Below are positions 10,790-22,979 of a stretch of 64,000 bases of DNA, one piece after another. The translations under genes and the position numbers were made by a program. How positions within the stretch are numbered: the stretch's first letter is position 1; every line of letters begins with the position of its first letter. Origin of the DNA: Epiperipatus broadwayi. Taxonomy: Eukaryota > Onychophora > Udeonychophora > Euonychophora > Peripatidae. Below the pieces are notes generated by a model. It saw only the letters and a list, made by a program, of their open reading frames with translations, made no database searches and was not told the origin of the DNA. The stretch spans positions 5,141,576-5,205,575 of the forward strand of contig JAQFVV010000036.1 of NCBI GenBank assembly GCA_028023455.1. Direction: 5' to 3'.

Positions 10790-12940
10790 CATCCACCTAC
10801 CCCCTTTTTTAGTTGAAAAATTAGTGCAAATATATTTTTTTCCTTATATATCATTTCAGGTTTATATTCTTAGTATATTACATGGGCTGCGACAATGACT
10901 AATCTAATTAATCAAATCATTTTTATAAATTGTTTGTTTTATTATTAAGTCATGGCCTTTTTCCTTTATGTACTTAATGTCTTATTTGTATCCCTGAGTA
11001 TAGGCTGGAAATATTTTCGATATGTTAATGAGAAAGGAATTTATATATTTAACATGCACACTTCCGTAAAGGGAAGTGGTATTCCACGAACTTATTTGAT
11101 ATATTCTGGTTTTAAATAAAGCAAGTAGATGAACCAAGTCTTTGTTCGTCTCTCAAATAAGGAAATATTACTCGTTTCTTTTTGAATTTTCTGTACGATT
11201 TTTACTATTTATCTTTTCAACATATATGTATTCAAGTGTATGGGTGATATGAGATAGAATGGTGAGCGGTGGGTCGTGTGAAAGTCTGCTCATATACCCT
11301 ATATATTAAATAGGAATATGTAGTTTGATCATTATCATCATCTTAATTATTATTAAAGGTTGAGTTTAGGATCTCAACCAATTTAATACAATATTTAGTC
11401 ACTTTTTCGTTTCGCTATATAAATGAGGACGGATATATATATAAATTCTTACTCGTTATATATATTCCTCATATTTTATAACCTTTCAATATATATAGTT
11501 GCAAAAATATTTTTAAAAAAAATTTCAGATTAGAAGTATTCAGATTATTCTCAATCAATTTTATACATTTTCAATTTTTAGAAACAAAGCAATAATTCTT
11601 AATTAATCAATATAATAATAAATTGTTATCTGATGTGATGTGATGTGATGATGTGATCTATTATTAGGCGCACGAAGTCGACATCTATTCACAAAATTTT
11701 AAACCTACCTGAATATTTTATTGTATTTTAATGCAATTAATTATTTTTGAAATTTTACAAAAATAAATTACTAAATGAAAATATATAAAGCTATTTTTTT
11801 CCATGTCGAAGAGTATAATGTTTCTACATTTCGACAGTTTTCAGTTATTGCTTGATATTAAAAAAAAACGCTTCAGGTGAAAAGATTTTTATATACTAAG
11901 AGATACTAAAAATAGATCTCACTTTATTCAACAAAGCTGGTTAGAATCACAAATGTTCACGACACTGTCGATTCGAAACTGATACAAAGGTTGAAGAACT
12001 TAATTAACAAATTTAAGAATGTTTCTAAATGAGTTACATTTTAATAAAAATTATAATACATAGTAATATAAAATAAAAACTATGTAAATATATATATATA
12101 TATTTAAATATTTAATCTTAGTGACGGAATTCCATCATATATATATATGCAATAGACAATTTATACATTATAAACCAGAACATTACATCTGTGCGCTTTA
12201 ATGTAGTTGTAAATGAGGGAAATAAGGAAAAAATCTCAAATTGTTTTGTTGAATGGAACGTTAATACAAACATAATACTTAGACATTTATTTGTTACGTG
12301 ACTTTCTGAATAGTAGATCTTACTCCTATATTATTTTTATTTTATAACTAAAACTATTTGACATCCACTTTTATATTGCTGACACCCATAATGAACAATA
12401 ACTCACTTAATCATTGCATTCTTAAAACTTTGTCTTGATAATAATCAATTAAGAAAAAACAGAAGAGATATTTATGCATAGCAGATAATATATCCAATGA
12501 TTTATATACATATATCTACAAAAGCTTAATTTTGTATACAGAATTAGAAGTAAATGTATGCTGCTTAAAACAGTGTTAATATTTTACTGTATAAAGATGT
12601 GTAATTGTGAATAAATGTTAAGACATTAAAGTTAAAAAGCGTGGTAATGAATATAAACTAATAGAATTTGAATATAGGCTAAAACATTATAAAATATAGA
12701 GAAATGAAATGTATTCAATGATTGAAATAATGATTAAACCCTAAACACAGGCTGTACATATTCAATACTTCCCATCATATGTTTCATGAACATTTTGCTA
12801 AAAGAGAATAACTGTTTCTGCCTGCACATTAAGTTTTTATATAAAAATTAAAATCTTTGAATAACCAACACTCAGACTTTTAATCATTTTGAATGTTACA
12901 TATTTTTTATCAGCATACTATTATATATATATATATATAT
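10790..12940. other. A+T-rich stretch with a SINE remnant and a short satellite
   Basis: About 11221-11307 is a degenerate SINE-b copy, and 11631-11657 is a short GATGT-type run. Short TA runs occur at about 11434, 12087, 12135 and 12921-12940. No protein motif or promoter is recognised. Confidence 0.4.
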
Positions 12941-15410
12941 TGAAACAGATAGGCTGTTCCTCATATAAATATTCAAAAGACCCCCCCCCATTTAAAAAAC
13001 GTCTAGCGTGATTCAGTCTAATTGGGAACGCAATAAAGCTGTAATTTGTTTTAAAAAAAAAAAATCATATTTTTAATTTTGTGACTGATGGATTTGAATA
13101 AAATATTATATCATCTTATTTTTTTTTATCTGTCTCAATAAAAAGAAAAGAAATTAATTATCCAATCATTAAAAAAAAAAAAAAAAGATACTTGAGTTAA
13201 ACTGAGGCAGTCTTAAAATTAGGCACGTCGTCGGAAAAAAAGAACTTTTTTTTCTCTCTCTCGTCTTACACAGAGAGGCAGAACATATTAAATTTTCTTT
13301 TTAAAAAAAGTGTATTACTTAATTCTTTTGACATATTAAAGTATAACTTTAACAAAACATGAAAATGGAAAAAGAAAGCTTTACTAGAGGAATTTTAGTG
13401 ACAATGGAGTAATTTAGCGGCTACACTCTCTCCACGCTGTGCCATGACTTTCCATAGATGAAATAACCTGCCTTCTTTAGAGTAAACTAGACTGTAAAAC
13501 TGGAAGGTAATTATGTTATAGATAGTTATAGGAATGTTTAGACATCTTTACCATAAATTATAAATTGACATCATGAAATATCTACATAAAAATGGTTTTT
13601 ATAAAATATTAAAACATATTTATCATATGTTATGAAGTGAATTTATGAAACGGTTGCATACATTTTGTTTGATAAAATATTAAGACATCTTTATCATATG
13701 TTATAAAGTGAAGTTATGAAATAATTACATAGAATTTATTTTGTAAAATTTTAGAACATGTTTATCATACGTTATAAAATAAAGTCATGAAATAGTTACA
13801 CGCAAATTTATTTATAAAAATATTTGAACGTATTTACTATATGAATTAGAAATGCTTTAATTGCATATTATTTCTATCTGGGTAATGTAACAGAATTTAT
13901 GTATATGAATATACTTTTATATTTGACTAAATTATAAATGCTGCAATTACTAAATGATAAATGCTCCACAAGCCAAACAGAGTTTATGTGTATGAAGATA
14001 CTTTTATATTTGATTAAATTAGAAATGCTTCAATTACTAAATGATAAATGCTCCACAAGTCAAACAGAGTTCATGTGTATGAATATACTCTTATATTTGA
14101 CTAAATTATAAATGCTGCAATTATTAAATGATAAATGCTGCAATTATTAAATGATAAATGCTCCATAAGCCAAACAGAGTTTATGTGTATGAATATACTC
14201 TTATATTTGACTAAATTATAAATGCTGCAATTACTAAATGATAAATGCTCCACAAGGCAAATAGAGTTTATGTGTATGAAGATACTTTTATATTTGACTG
14301 AATTATAAATGCTTCGGTTACCAAATGATAAATGCTCCACGAACCAAGAATTGCTAAGTTTAAATGTTTACCAATCAATAATGATTCATAAAATAATGAA
14401 ATGCTGTATAAACCATAAATGCTTGACAGCTTCTAAGGTTCTTCTCTTAAATGAATTCAAAATGAATTATCGTATAAATCATAAATGCTTGACTGCTTCT
14501 AAGTTTCTTATCAAAATGAACTATTGTTAAATTAGAATGTTTCCAAGCTCCTTCTCATAAATGAATCCAAATGAACTATTGTTGAAATAGAATATTTCCA
14601 AGCTTCTTCTCATAAATGAATTCAAAATGAACTATTGTTGAATCAGAATATTCCTAAGCTTCTTCTCATAAATGAACTCAAAATGAACTATTGTTGAATT
14701 AGAATGTTTCCAAGCTTCTTCTCATAAATGAATTCAAAATGAACTATTGTTGAATTAGAATGCTTCCAAGCTTCTTCTCATAAATGAATTCAAAATGAAC
14801 TATTGTTGAATTAGAATATTTCCAAGCTTCTTCTCATAAAGGAATTCAAAAATGAACTATTGTTGAATTAGACTGTTTCCAAACGTCTTCTCATAAATGA
14901 ACTTGTAAATGAACTATTGATAAAGAAAAAAGAACTGTTTCTAGCTCTTTCATAAGTAAAATGAAAATGAATTATCATGTGGATAAAAATGAACTTCGTT
15001 AGAAATTGCTAATTAATTGTTATTTAATAATTTTTTTTTTTGTTACTAAAAATTAAATTGGATATCCAGTTGTCCGATTTTGTTTTGTTTTATTGCATCA
15101 CTCATCAGTTATAGCACTGGTTCATGAGAATCTCATGCCTTCTGAGCTAAGTCTGACATAACTAGACCTAGGCCAGTCAGGTTGTAGTGAGACGGAACTC
15201 TAATGGCACTGTTTGGAAAACCAAACATATAAATGTTTAGATGTTCCCAGTCTCTATTGTACTACATCCTCTGATGAGCAGGAAATATTGTTGTAGGTGC
15301 CATTAACATCTGCATTAGGAATGACAATTGATAGTTCCTTCCTACAGCATGCTCATCAGAAAATTGTTACAACTGATGTAATAAAAGGGTTGTATGCGGG
15401 TCCGGTTACA
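12941..15410 (+). mobile_element. Solo LTR-A (~2.47 kb)
   Basis: Begins TGAAACAGAT and ends GGTCCGGTTACA, matching both edges of the 3' LTR at 4201-6281, but more diverged and longer through expansion of the internal arrays. No primer site or internal region follows. ATAT stands on both sides (12937-12940 and 15411-15414), consistent with a 4-bp target duplication, though it lies in a TA repeat and is therefore ambiguous. Probably left by LTR-LTR recombination. Confidence 0.8.
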
Positions 15411-15626
15411 ATATATATTTATATATATATATATGAATAAATTACAATATATGTATATACCATAGATAATATGTAATAAAATAAATTCTACAAAAGTACG
15501 TAGATAAATAATTATCAAATATTGTAGTAATAAATTTAAAAAAATATTTATTACTTTGCTAGGCCAGGCTTTCAATATGGTATATCTTTGTCAAAACGTG
15601 ACTAAAGTGAATATTAACAAATATGT

Positions 15627-15834
15627 TAGCATAGATGGACAATTGAAATCTTAAACTGGATTCTGAAAGATTGTAAAAGACACAGAAAGCGACCACATGT
15701 GAGATGGATGGATGAAATAAGAAAGTGTGCAGGGTCTGATATGGAGAAAAAAAGCTAAAGATCAGAGAAGATAGATTGAACTTGAAGAGACCTTCATCTG
15801 GCAGTGGATTTATAATGGTTGATGATGATGATTA
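15627..15834 (+). mobile_element. RTE-type LINE 3' fragment
   Basis: Matches about 21890-22090 of the better copy: CAATTGAAATC, ACACAGAAAGCGACCACATG, GATGGATGAAATAAG, GAGACCTTCATCTGGCAGTG. It ends GGTTGATGATGATGATTATC. The GATGATG tail is a hallmark of RTE 3' ends. Strongly 5'-truncated. Confidence 0.75.
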
Positions 15835-16368
15835 TCCTCATGTATATGAAAATACATTAAACTAGTAAATGATTATAATGCATTTTCTTATTTCCATGTG
15901 TAAATTGACATAGCAGTTGACTATGTCACTGGATTAAATCATCAGTGCAGGTTAAGAGAAATGTTATTGAATCATATTTATGGAGTTCTTAGAGTTAATT
16001 ATGTGCCATCCTTCTTTTACATTTCGATTTTTATTATTATTTTTAAGGCAAATAATTTTAGCATCAGCAGGTTTGAAAGAATGACCATATTTTTTCTTAT
16101 GGTCACAAATACTGAGCTATAAGCACTGTTGCATTTAGCCCTGTTATATAAATGAGGCTGCTGAGTGATTCTTGATTTTAAATTTTCACATTGCTCCATA
16201 GTATATGACATCATAAAAATGACAATCAAGGGTATATACCAATTGAGTTTTATTATCATTATTATTCTTATGTTTGGAAATATTAATAATCCTGACTTAG
16301 AATAGTAATATGTATTGTACTAAATTTATTACAGAAATATTTGGTTATTATTCACATATTTTTATAGA

Positions 16369-18411
16369 ATATATTATAGCGATCGGAAAGAAAGTGAAGA
16401 TCGAATCTAACCGCAATCTGCACTACACGGGCGCCATCTAGGCATTTGAGCCTAGAAAAATTTATAAAGTAGGCAGATATGCGCTGTTAAGATTCCACTT
16501 TATTTAAATATTCAGATCATTAGCCCAAGTCACTAGCTCAGTGGAATAGCAGAGATTATAAAATATAACTTTATATCTTAAATATAAAAAAATAAAAGCC
16601 ACTACCAGAAATTAACACATAAAAATATTTATTTATGCACATATAAAATCATACTAATTTGAGGAATAAGTTTAACATTTTAGATTTTTATATTAATCTT
16701 TAAATTTACATTTAAATAGATTGCAATAATGAGTTCAATATTTATTTAGAGGGTCGAGTATAAATAGACTATATAGATTGTATTTGAAAAGAAAAATGTT
16801 CTATCCCTTATTTCACCTTAGGCCAAAAAGTTCACAGTCAAACCGGCGCCAATCCATCTGATACATTTATGTATTCAATGTAGCATGAAAATACGACATT
16901 ACAAAATACTATACTGTCAGGAATGTACATCTGAACAGTAAGTAGAGTTAGAGAAGACATTGTCTCTCCACCAACAGGAATGCTACATCTGTTGGTGAGT
17001 AGAACAATCAACAAAAAACTTCATAGGAATGGACTACGGTCCTTTACCGACTTACCCATCCATAGGCAAACAGAAGATGTGTGGCATATATGGGCAATCC
17101 TGCCCATAGTGGATCTCATATATCCAATCCATTGAGCTAATTCAACTATGAAATGAATAATTACCCTCCCTTAAACTATATATAACTTTACAAATCTATA
17201 CAGCCATTCACGCCCGACTTAAATTTAACATTTATTATGTTTGCACAGATGAATTTATAAAATTTGTTTTAAAATGTTGAGTATAGATCGGCTGCACAGA
17301 TTCCACAGTCAAAAACATTCCAAAATAAACATAACCGATCAAAATACAAAGTTATCGATAATGTCAATTGCATAGGGAATACAAAAAAAACCCAAGAGCA
17401 TTCATTGTAAGATGCCGCAGTGACATCAGTGACTTATATATTCCAATCGACTATGAAACAGCAACATAATTAACCGCTAACGAATCTATGCAACGTCTAT
17501 ACCCAACTTTAAATTTCATGCATTTAAATAATTTATATGATAAGTATTAATACAAATAAAAAATAATAAAATGGAAATGATTTTTTTTCAAAAGCAAAAC
17601 ATATAAAATTAAACATTATCAATTGATTTTAAACTTGGAAGTCAGATAGAAGTTCATAAGCTTGAACGAAAGTTCGTAATTATTTTTTTAAAATTTAGAG
17701 TTCATGTCAATAGCTTACAGTAGAAGAATCACTGCTCTTGATGTAAATTTCCATGGAGTCTTTATTTGAAAACCCAGTCAGATGATCTGGAGGTAGCATT
17801 AGCTGATTAATTTTGGTATCACAGTCAGTTCATTTTTAAAATAGAGAGAGAGAGAGTGTGATATGTGCATCCTATCATGACCCTAAAAAAAAACAAGCCA
17901 GCAACTGACAGGAAAACTGTATTTCTCCTTTTATAGTGTCCACACAGATTCAACCAACAAAACATCAGTAATCCATCCTTTTCATTCGGATCTGGGCTGA
18001 GGCTTGGTGCTTCCATTGATCAAGCTAATTTCTCTTTATTCTCTTATCTAACTTTTCATCTGACTTTTTAATTACACAGCTTTTGGATAATTAAAAAACA
18101 ATGATTTCCATTTACAGATTACAGGAATTAATTAATACCTGTTTTTATTTTTACTTACATTATTTCTTTATTAAAATATTTTTATATTTAAATCTTGTAT
18201 TTTTTTTATAAAAAAATACGTTTAAATATCCTTTTTTTATTTATAAATAAAAATATTTTTAAAGTTTAGCATCTGTGCGAATATATACATTATACAAACA
18301 TTTTAATTTTAGCGTTTAGTTTTTTTTTCTTTTTAATACATTCAATTTTATTTGCGAACTTTTAAGATTTTATTTTAAATTAATGTAACGGCATATTTAT
18401 ATACCATTACA
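16369..18411 (+). mobile_element. Solo LTR-B copy 1 (~2.04 kb)
   Basis: Same sequence family as 58394-60479 across its whole length. Shared marks include GGCATTTGAGCCTAG, AGTAGGCAGATATG, CACTAGCTCAGTGGAA, TATACTC-type TATA boxes and CATCCATAGGCAAA. It ends ATACCATTACA at 18411, followed by ATATAT. The first ~8 bases of the LTR (TGGGTGCC in the other copy) are not recognisable here. It has no coding frame and no primer site, hence a solo LTR. Frames inside, such as 17825-18016, are chance. Confidence 0.65.
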
Positions 18412-18469
18412 ATATATATATAAACAAAACAAGTTATAAATTTCCTAACTTGTTATAGCTTGCATTTTA

Positions 18470-18750
18470 TGATCACTAGATGGAGCTTTACCAATAGCTC
18501 ACTCTCAAGCTTGTTTACATAAATGCTGAGAGAGATAGAATTCAATATCTCTTTCAAATTGTCTCCAACCTTTAAACCATGGTTTCAAGCTAATTGGCTC
18601 ACATCAGTAAAGAGTACATGAGCCAATTAGCTCGAAACCATGGTTTAAAGGTTGGAGACAATTTGAAAGAGATATTGAATCCTACCACTCTCAGCATTTA
18701 GATAAACAAGCTTGATAGTGGGCTATTGGTAAAGCTCCATCTAGTGATCA
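18470..18750. mobile_element. Foldback MITE, 281 bp, TA-flanked
   Basis: Two ~125-bp arms are near-perfect reverse complements around a ~17-bp loop (CATCAGTAAAGAGTACA). Ends are TGATCACTAGATGG and CCATCTAGTGATCA. Each end abuts TA (18468-18469 and 18751-18752), fitting a Tc1/mariner-type TA duplication. No coding capacity. A transcript would fold into a long hairpin. Confidence 0.75.
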
Positions 18751-18754
18751 TATA

Positions 18755-18803
<49 letters not shown>
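18751..18803. repeat. TA dinucleotide run
   Basis: (TA)n directly between the foldback element and the upstream flank of the LINE. Confidence 0.9.
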
Positions 18804-18806
<3 letters not shown>

Positions 18807-19125
18807 GAAAGGAGTTTGCTATTAACTGAAAGGAGACCCTTTGATTCCTCTTGGAGGCCTTAAAGGAACTGAGCAGGGAAAATTCCTAATGTCCACTCCA
18901 TACGTTCTTGTCGTTGTAGCTGTTATTACTATGTGATTATTCATATAGTATACGAACATAGATGGGCTGCTCACCAACATGCATTTGCCAGCATGGTGAG
19001 TTTATTGGCTTTTTACCTCTGAGTTTAAGATCAAGAAACACCATGGTCTTTCTTCTCAGTGCCTGATAAGGCAGAATGAATGTTTGTGTAAATGATAAAT
19101 ATTTTTTCAATGCATATATACAATT

Positions 19126-19821
19126 ATGACCGACAAAAATAAAGCATGGCCCTTATTCCCAGGAGGCTGTAAAGTCACCAACCAAGGCAGCGGTTGGTGG
19201 CCGAAGGCGGAGGGTGCTAAGAATCCCCTGATTGCGGACCCAGGCTGCCATTTGATGATGACTTTTTATTTAGTTACTTACAACTGCAGATCACTTTCAA
19301 GTGAAGGAATATTGCAAGAATTAGAAGAAGAACTGTCTTATATTAAATGGGACATTATTGGACTTTGTGAAGTTAGAAGAAAAGGTGAAGAAACAATTGA
19401 TTTAAAAAGTGGACATATACTCTATTATAAAGGCACACATATTGAAAATACAAGTGGAGTAGGATTCATTATAAATAAAAAGTGGAAGAACAATATTGTG
19501 GAGATTGATGGTGTATCAGACAGAGTGGCAAGATTAGTTATACAACTTAATAGCAGATACCAAATGCAGATAATTCAGGTTTATGCCCCAACAAGTTCTC
19601 ATAGTGATGAAGTAGTAGAAGATTTTTATATGGATGTACAAAAGGCTTTTGATCAGAGTAAACAACATTTTAAAATTGTTATGGGAGACTTTAATGCTAG
19701 AATTGGTAGACAAATGAAAGACAAAATTGCTGTAGGTAATTTTGGTTATGGTAATAGAAATGAGAGAGGACATAGACTTGTGGAGTTTGCAGAAAAAGAA
19801 AAACTTTATATTATGAATTAA
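19126..19821 (+). pseudogene. LINE endonuclease domain (ends at an in-frame stop)
   Basis: 231 codons. The endonuclease/exonuclease/phosphatase fold of RTE-type LINEs is visible: TYNCRSL (residues 51-57), LCEVR with the catalytic Glu (80-84), QVYAPTS (151-157), GDFNAR (187-192) and GHRLVEF (215-221). It would nick target DNA to start target-primed reverse transcription. The frame stops at TAA 19819-19821, but the next bases continue in the same frame as endonuclease sequence (19822 onward). The original protein was therefore one endonuclease-RT polypeptide. The first ~45 residues, rich in Gly, Trp and Pro, precede the fold. The ATG at 19126 is the first usable start; a Met near residue 44 is an alternative. 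Confidence 0.8.
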
Positions 19822-21846
19822 TTTTTTGAGAAAAATGTTAAAAGGAAATGGACATGGAAGCATCCAAGTGAAGGTACAGCAGAATTGGATTATATTTTGA
19901 CTAACAGAAAATACATATTTCAAGATTGTAATGTTCTTAATAAATTTAACACAGGAAGTGATCCTCGATTAGTAAGGTGTAAGATACGTGTTAATATAAA
20001 ACTAGAGAGACAAAAATTATTAAGAAAAACAATATTTACAGTTGATATTCCTAATCTTCAGAAACATTCTAATGAATTTAAATTAGAACTTACAAATAGG
20101 TTTCAAGTGTTAGGAGATTTTGAACATGATACAGATTTGAATGAAATTAATATGAAAATAACTGATACACTTTTAAAAACTGCAACAAACATAGCTGGTA
20201 GAAAAAAGCAGCAATTGACTAATAAAATTTCTACTGAGACTAGAGAATTTATGAAGAAAAGAAGGAATATGAAGATATACAAAAATGATGTATTAAAAAG
20301 AATTGAATATCTCGAATTTTGTAAAATGGTATGGAAAAGAGTTGAAAATGATATAAGAAAGTATAACTGTGAAATAGCAAGGAAAGCTATAGAAGAAAAT
20401 AAAAGTCTTAAAAATGTTAAACAACATTTTGGTATTGGTAGGAAATTTATATCTGCAATAAGAAAAAAAGATGGAATTATTACTAAAAAGAGAGATGACA
20501 TCATGAAATTGGTAGAAGATTTTTATCAAGAATTATATAGTAATAAAGAACAAGTACCTCCTATATCTATAACATCTTCTGAATTGCCCAGAATTTTAAA
20601 TGAAGAAGTGAGACATGCAATTAAGTGTATGAAGAAAGGAAAGGCTCCAGGAAATGATGGAATTATAATTGATATATTAAAAGAAGCAGGTGAAGAAATA
20701 GAAACAATTTTAGCAAAGTTATATACCAAATGTCTAAATGATAAAGATGTACCGGAAGATTGGAAGAATGCAGTAATAATATTAATATTTAAAAAAGGTG
20801 ATAAAGAAGATATTAGAAATTACAGACCTATCAGCCTTTTATCAGTTTTATATAAAATTTTTACCAAGATAATTACAACTCGTCTACAGAGAACTTTGGA
20901 TTTCCACCAACCAAGAGAACAAGTTGGATTTAAAAGTGGTTTTAGTACAATAGATCATATCCAGGTATTGAGAGAAGTCATAGAAAGGACAAACGAATAT
21001 GAGTTGTCATTATGTTTTGGATTTGTAGATTATGAAAAGGCATTCGATTCTATACACATTTCTTCAGTGATTAAAGCATTGGATCATCAAGGTATAGATC
21101 CAGGATATTGTCATATTTTAAAGAATATTTATAAAAATGCAACAGCAACAATTAGATTACATAATGATACTGGAAAAATCAACATTGAGAAAGGTGTAAG
21201 ACAAGGTGACTCCATATCTCCAAAACTCTTTACAGCATTGCTGCAAGAAGTATTTTGTGGATTAAAATGGGAAACTAAAGGAGTGAAAGTAAATGAAGAG
21301 TATTTAAGTCATTTAGATTTCACAGATGATGTAGTTGTTTTTGCAAATAATGCTTCAGAGCTGCAGGAAATGTTGCAGGAGTTATCAGATGTAAGTAGAA
21401 AAGTAGGACTAAAGATAAATGTTAAAAAGACTAAAGTAATGTTTAATCGATTTGCTCAAAATATGAAAATAAAGATTGATTATGAAGAATTGGAAGAAGT
21501 TAACAGTTACAAATACCTTGGTCAGATTATTAATACAGATGGAAACATAATGGAGGAAATTAATTATAGAATTAAACTTGGTTGGAGTGCTTTTGGTAGA
21601 AATAACTTGATACTAAAAGGAAATATGCCTATGTGTTTGAAAAGGATGGTTTTTAACAAATGTGTTTTACCAGTTCTTACTTTTGGATCTGAGACTTGGA
21701 CACTTAATAGAAGAGCAATACAGAGACTTCAGACCACTCAAAGGAGTATGGAGAGATGTATGTTGGGAGTAACAAGAAGAGATCGAAAACACAATGTATG
21801 TTTAAGACAAGAAACAGGTGTTACTGACCTTATTGAAAAAATTTAA
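19822..21846 (+). pseudogene. LINE reverse transcriptase (RTE type)
   Basis: In frame with the endonuclease upstream. The first Met after the stop is at 19885, and numbering below counts from it. The end of the endonuclease follows first, DYILTNRK then SDPRLV (25-30). Related proteins have SDH at this point, so the usual catalytic His appears to be Pro. RT motifs follow in order: GKAPGNDGI (252-260), NYRPISLLS (312-320), EQVGFKSGFSTIDHI (345-359), VDYEKAFDSI (381-390), GVRQGDSISP (437-446) and LDFTDDVVVF (477-486). Both catalytic Asp remain, but the Ala of FADD is Thr. The thumb with YKYLGQI and ETWTLNRR comes next. The frame ends at TAA 21844-21846, before the usual C-terminus. Confidence 0.85.
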
Positions 21847-22085
21847 AAGATTGAAATGAAGTTGGGCTGGACATATTGCTAGAAGAGATGATAATAGATG
21901 GCCAATTGAAATTTTAAACTGGATTCCAAGAGATTTGTAAAAGACCCAGAAAGAGACCACATGTGAAATGGATGGATGAAATAAGAAAATGTGCAGGGGA
22001 GTTGTGGAGAAGAGAAGCTAAAGATCGGAGAAGATGGATTAAACTTGGAGAGACCTTCATCCTGCAGTGGATTGATAATGGTTGA
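21847..22085 (+). pseudogene. Out-of-frame C-terminus and 3' end of the LINE
   Basis: Other frames continue the protein: AGHIARRDDNRW and EILNWIPRD, then after a further shift KRPRKRPHVKWMDEIRKC and WIKLGETFILQWIDNG. At least two indels separate these blocks. The nucleotide stretch matches the truncated copies elsewhere, so it belongs to the element. Confidence 0.8.

Positions 22086-22087
<2 letters not shown>

Positions 22088-22179
<92 letters not shown>
22088..22179. repeat. TA dinucleotide run after LINE 3' end
   Basis: About 90 bp of (TA)n directly attached to the GATGAT tail. Either the tail mutated and expanded into TA repeats, or the LINE inserted into an existing run. The 64-codon frame at 21991-22185 is produced by the repeat. 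Confidence 0.9.
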
Positions 22180-22181
<2 letters not shown>

Positions 22182-22183
<2 letters not shown>

Positions 22184-22857
22184 AGACAGATCATGGATTA
22201 GCAGTCTTCAAAATTAAAATATTTTGCTTTATTCCAATAATATTTAAAAGAAACCATATTCATTCTTTAGAAGCATCTCTGATTTTGCTAAATTTTAACA
22301 GCTACTAAAGATTAAAATTATTAAATTGTACACTCAGAATCATGTTATTGAGACATGAAGCTGATTCCCTGACATGGATTCTATTGTTAATGACTTTATT
22401 GAAAGGAGCATGATTGACATAATATTAAATTGAATATGTGTTTTACAATTAACATAAAGATTTAAAAGCAAAAATTTAATGGTGGAAAAAACTGTTAAGA
22501 AGTGATTAGTGTATTAAAATTGCAAAAGAGATACAGACACTTACTGATTGTGATCATATTACACTGATTTTTGACGATTTGAAAGATATGGACTTGAAAA
22601 TTGACAATGCCATTACTAACATCCTCTGAAATAATGATAACGATATTATGAATAAGGAGAAGGGGATAATTTTGATTGAGATGTCAAGTTCCTATTGGTT
22701 AGTAGTTTAAATTTTGACAAAGACAACCAACTTGAAAAAATCAAAATAGCTTTTTGTAATACTAAAAATGGAGACTGTAGATACTAATTTAGCATATAAA
22801 AAGTTTTAAAGTATAATAATGACATATTAATTTTCAAAAATAGTAAAATTTGTTAAT
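22182..22857. other. A+T-rich stretch, nothing recognised
   Basis: No long frame, shared repeat, promoter or RNA gene recognised. Confidence 0.4.
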
Positions 22858-22873
22858 AAATATATGTACTCAT

Positions 22874-22979
22874 GTCAAGCATTGGTGGTTGAGAGGTCAG
22901 CAACAGCTGTTTTACAAGCAGTTGTCCTGGGTTAGCGGGTTCACTTCCCGGCTGATGCCATGACACATGAGAAAAAAAA
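22874..22979 (+). mobile_element. SINE-a, tRNA-derived, with target duplications
   Basis: About 106 bp with A-box-like GGTGGTTGAGAGGTCAG, a central arm with CAGCTGTTTTACAAGCAG, and a T-arm/B-box with CGGGTTCACTTCCCG. It ends in an A8 tail. It is flanked by a perfect 13-bp direct repeat, TATATGTACTCAT (22861-22873 and 22980-22992), proving insertion by target-primed retrotransposition. A LINE in trans would mobilise it. The tRNA ancestor looks Ser/Leu-like. It is not a functional tRNA because the acceptor stem is not paired. Confidence 0.85.

Larger units (their letters stand above)
18804..22087 (+). mobile_element. RTE-type LINE, best copy in the window
   Basis: A non-LTR retrotransposon with an apurinic-type endonuclease followed by a reverse transcriptase in one frame, then a 3' end finishing GGTTGATGAT into a TA run. 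Coding evidence spans 19126 to about 22075. Sequence before 19126 may be 5' UTR, as no other copy in the window reaches that far. Truncated relatives lie at 9515-10245, 15627-15834, 34600-35246 (-) and 38010-38205. This copy is damaged (one in-frame stop and two or more frameshifts), so it is a recently dead rather than an active element. Confidence 0.8.

Noticed and set aside
20103-20504. Minus-strand frames of 78-133 codons opposite the LINE RT
   Set aside because: Antisense shadows of an A-rich coding strand.
21991-22185. 64-codon frame ending in Ile-Tyr repeats
   Set aside because: Shadow of the LINE 3' end running into the TA run.
22874-22979. Functional tRNA gene
   Set aside because: A-tail and 13-bp target duplications show a SINE, and the acceptor stem does not pair.
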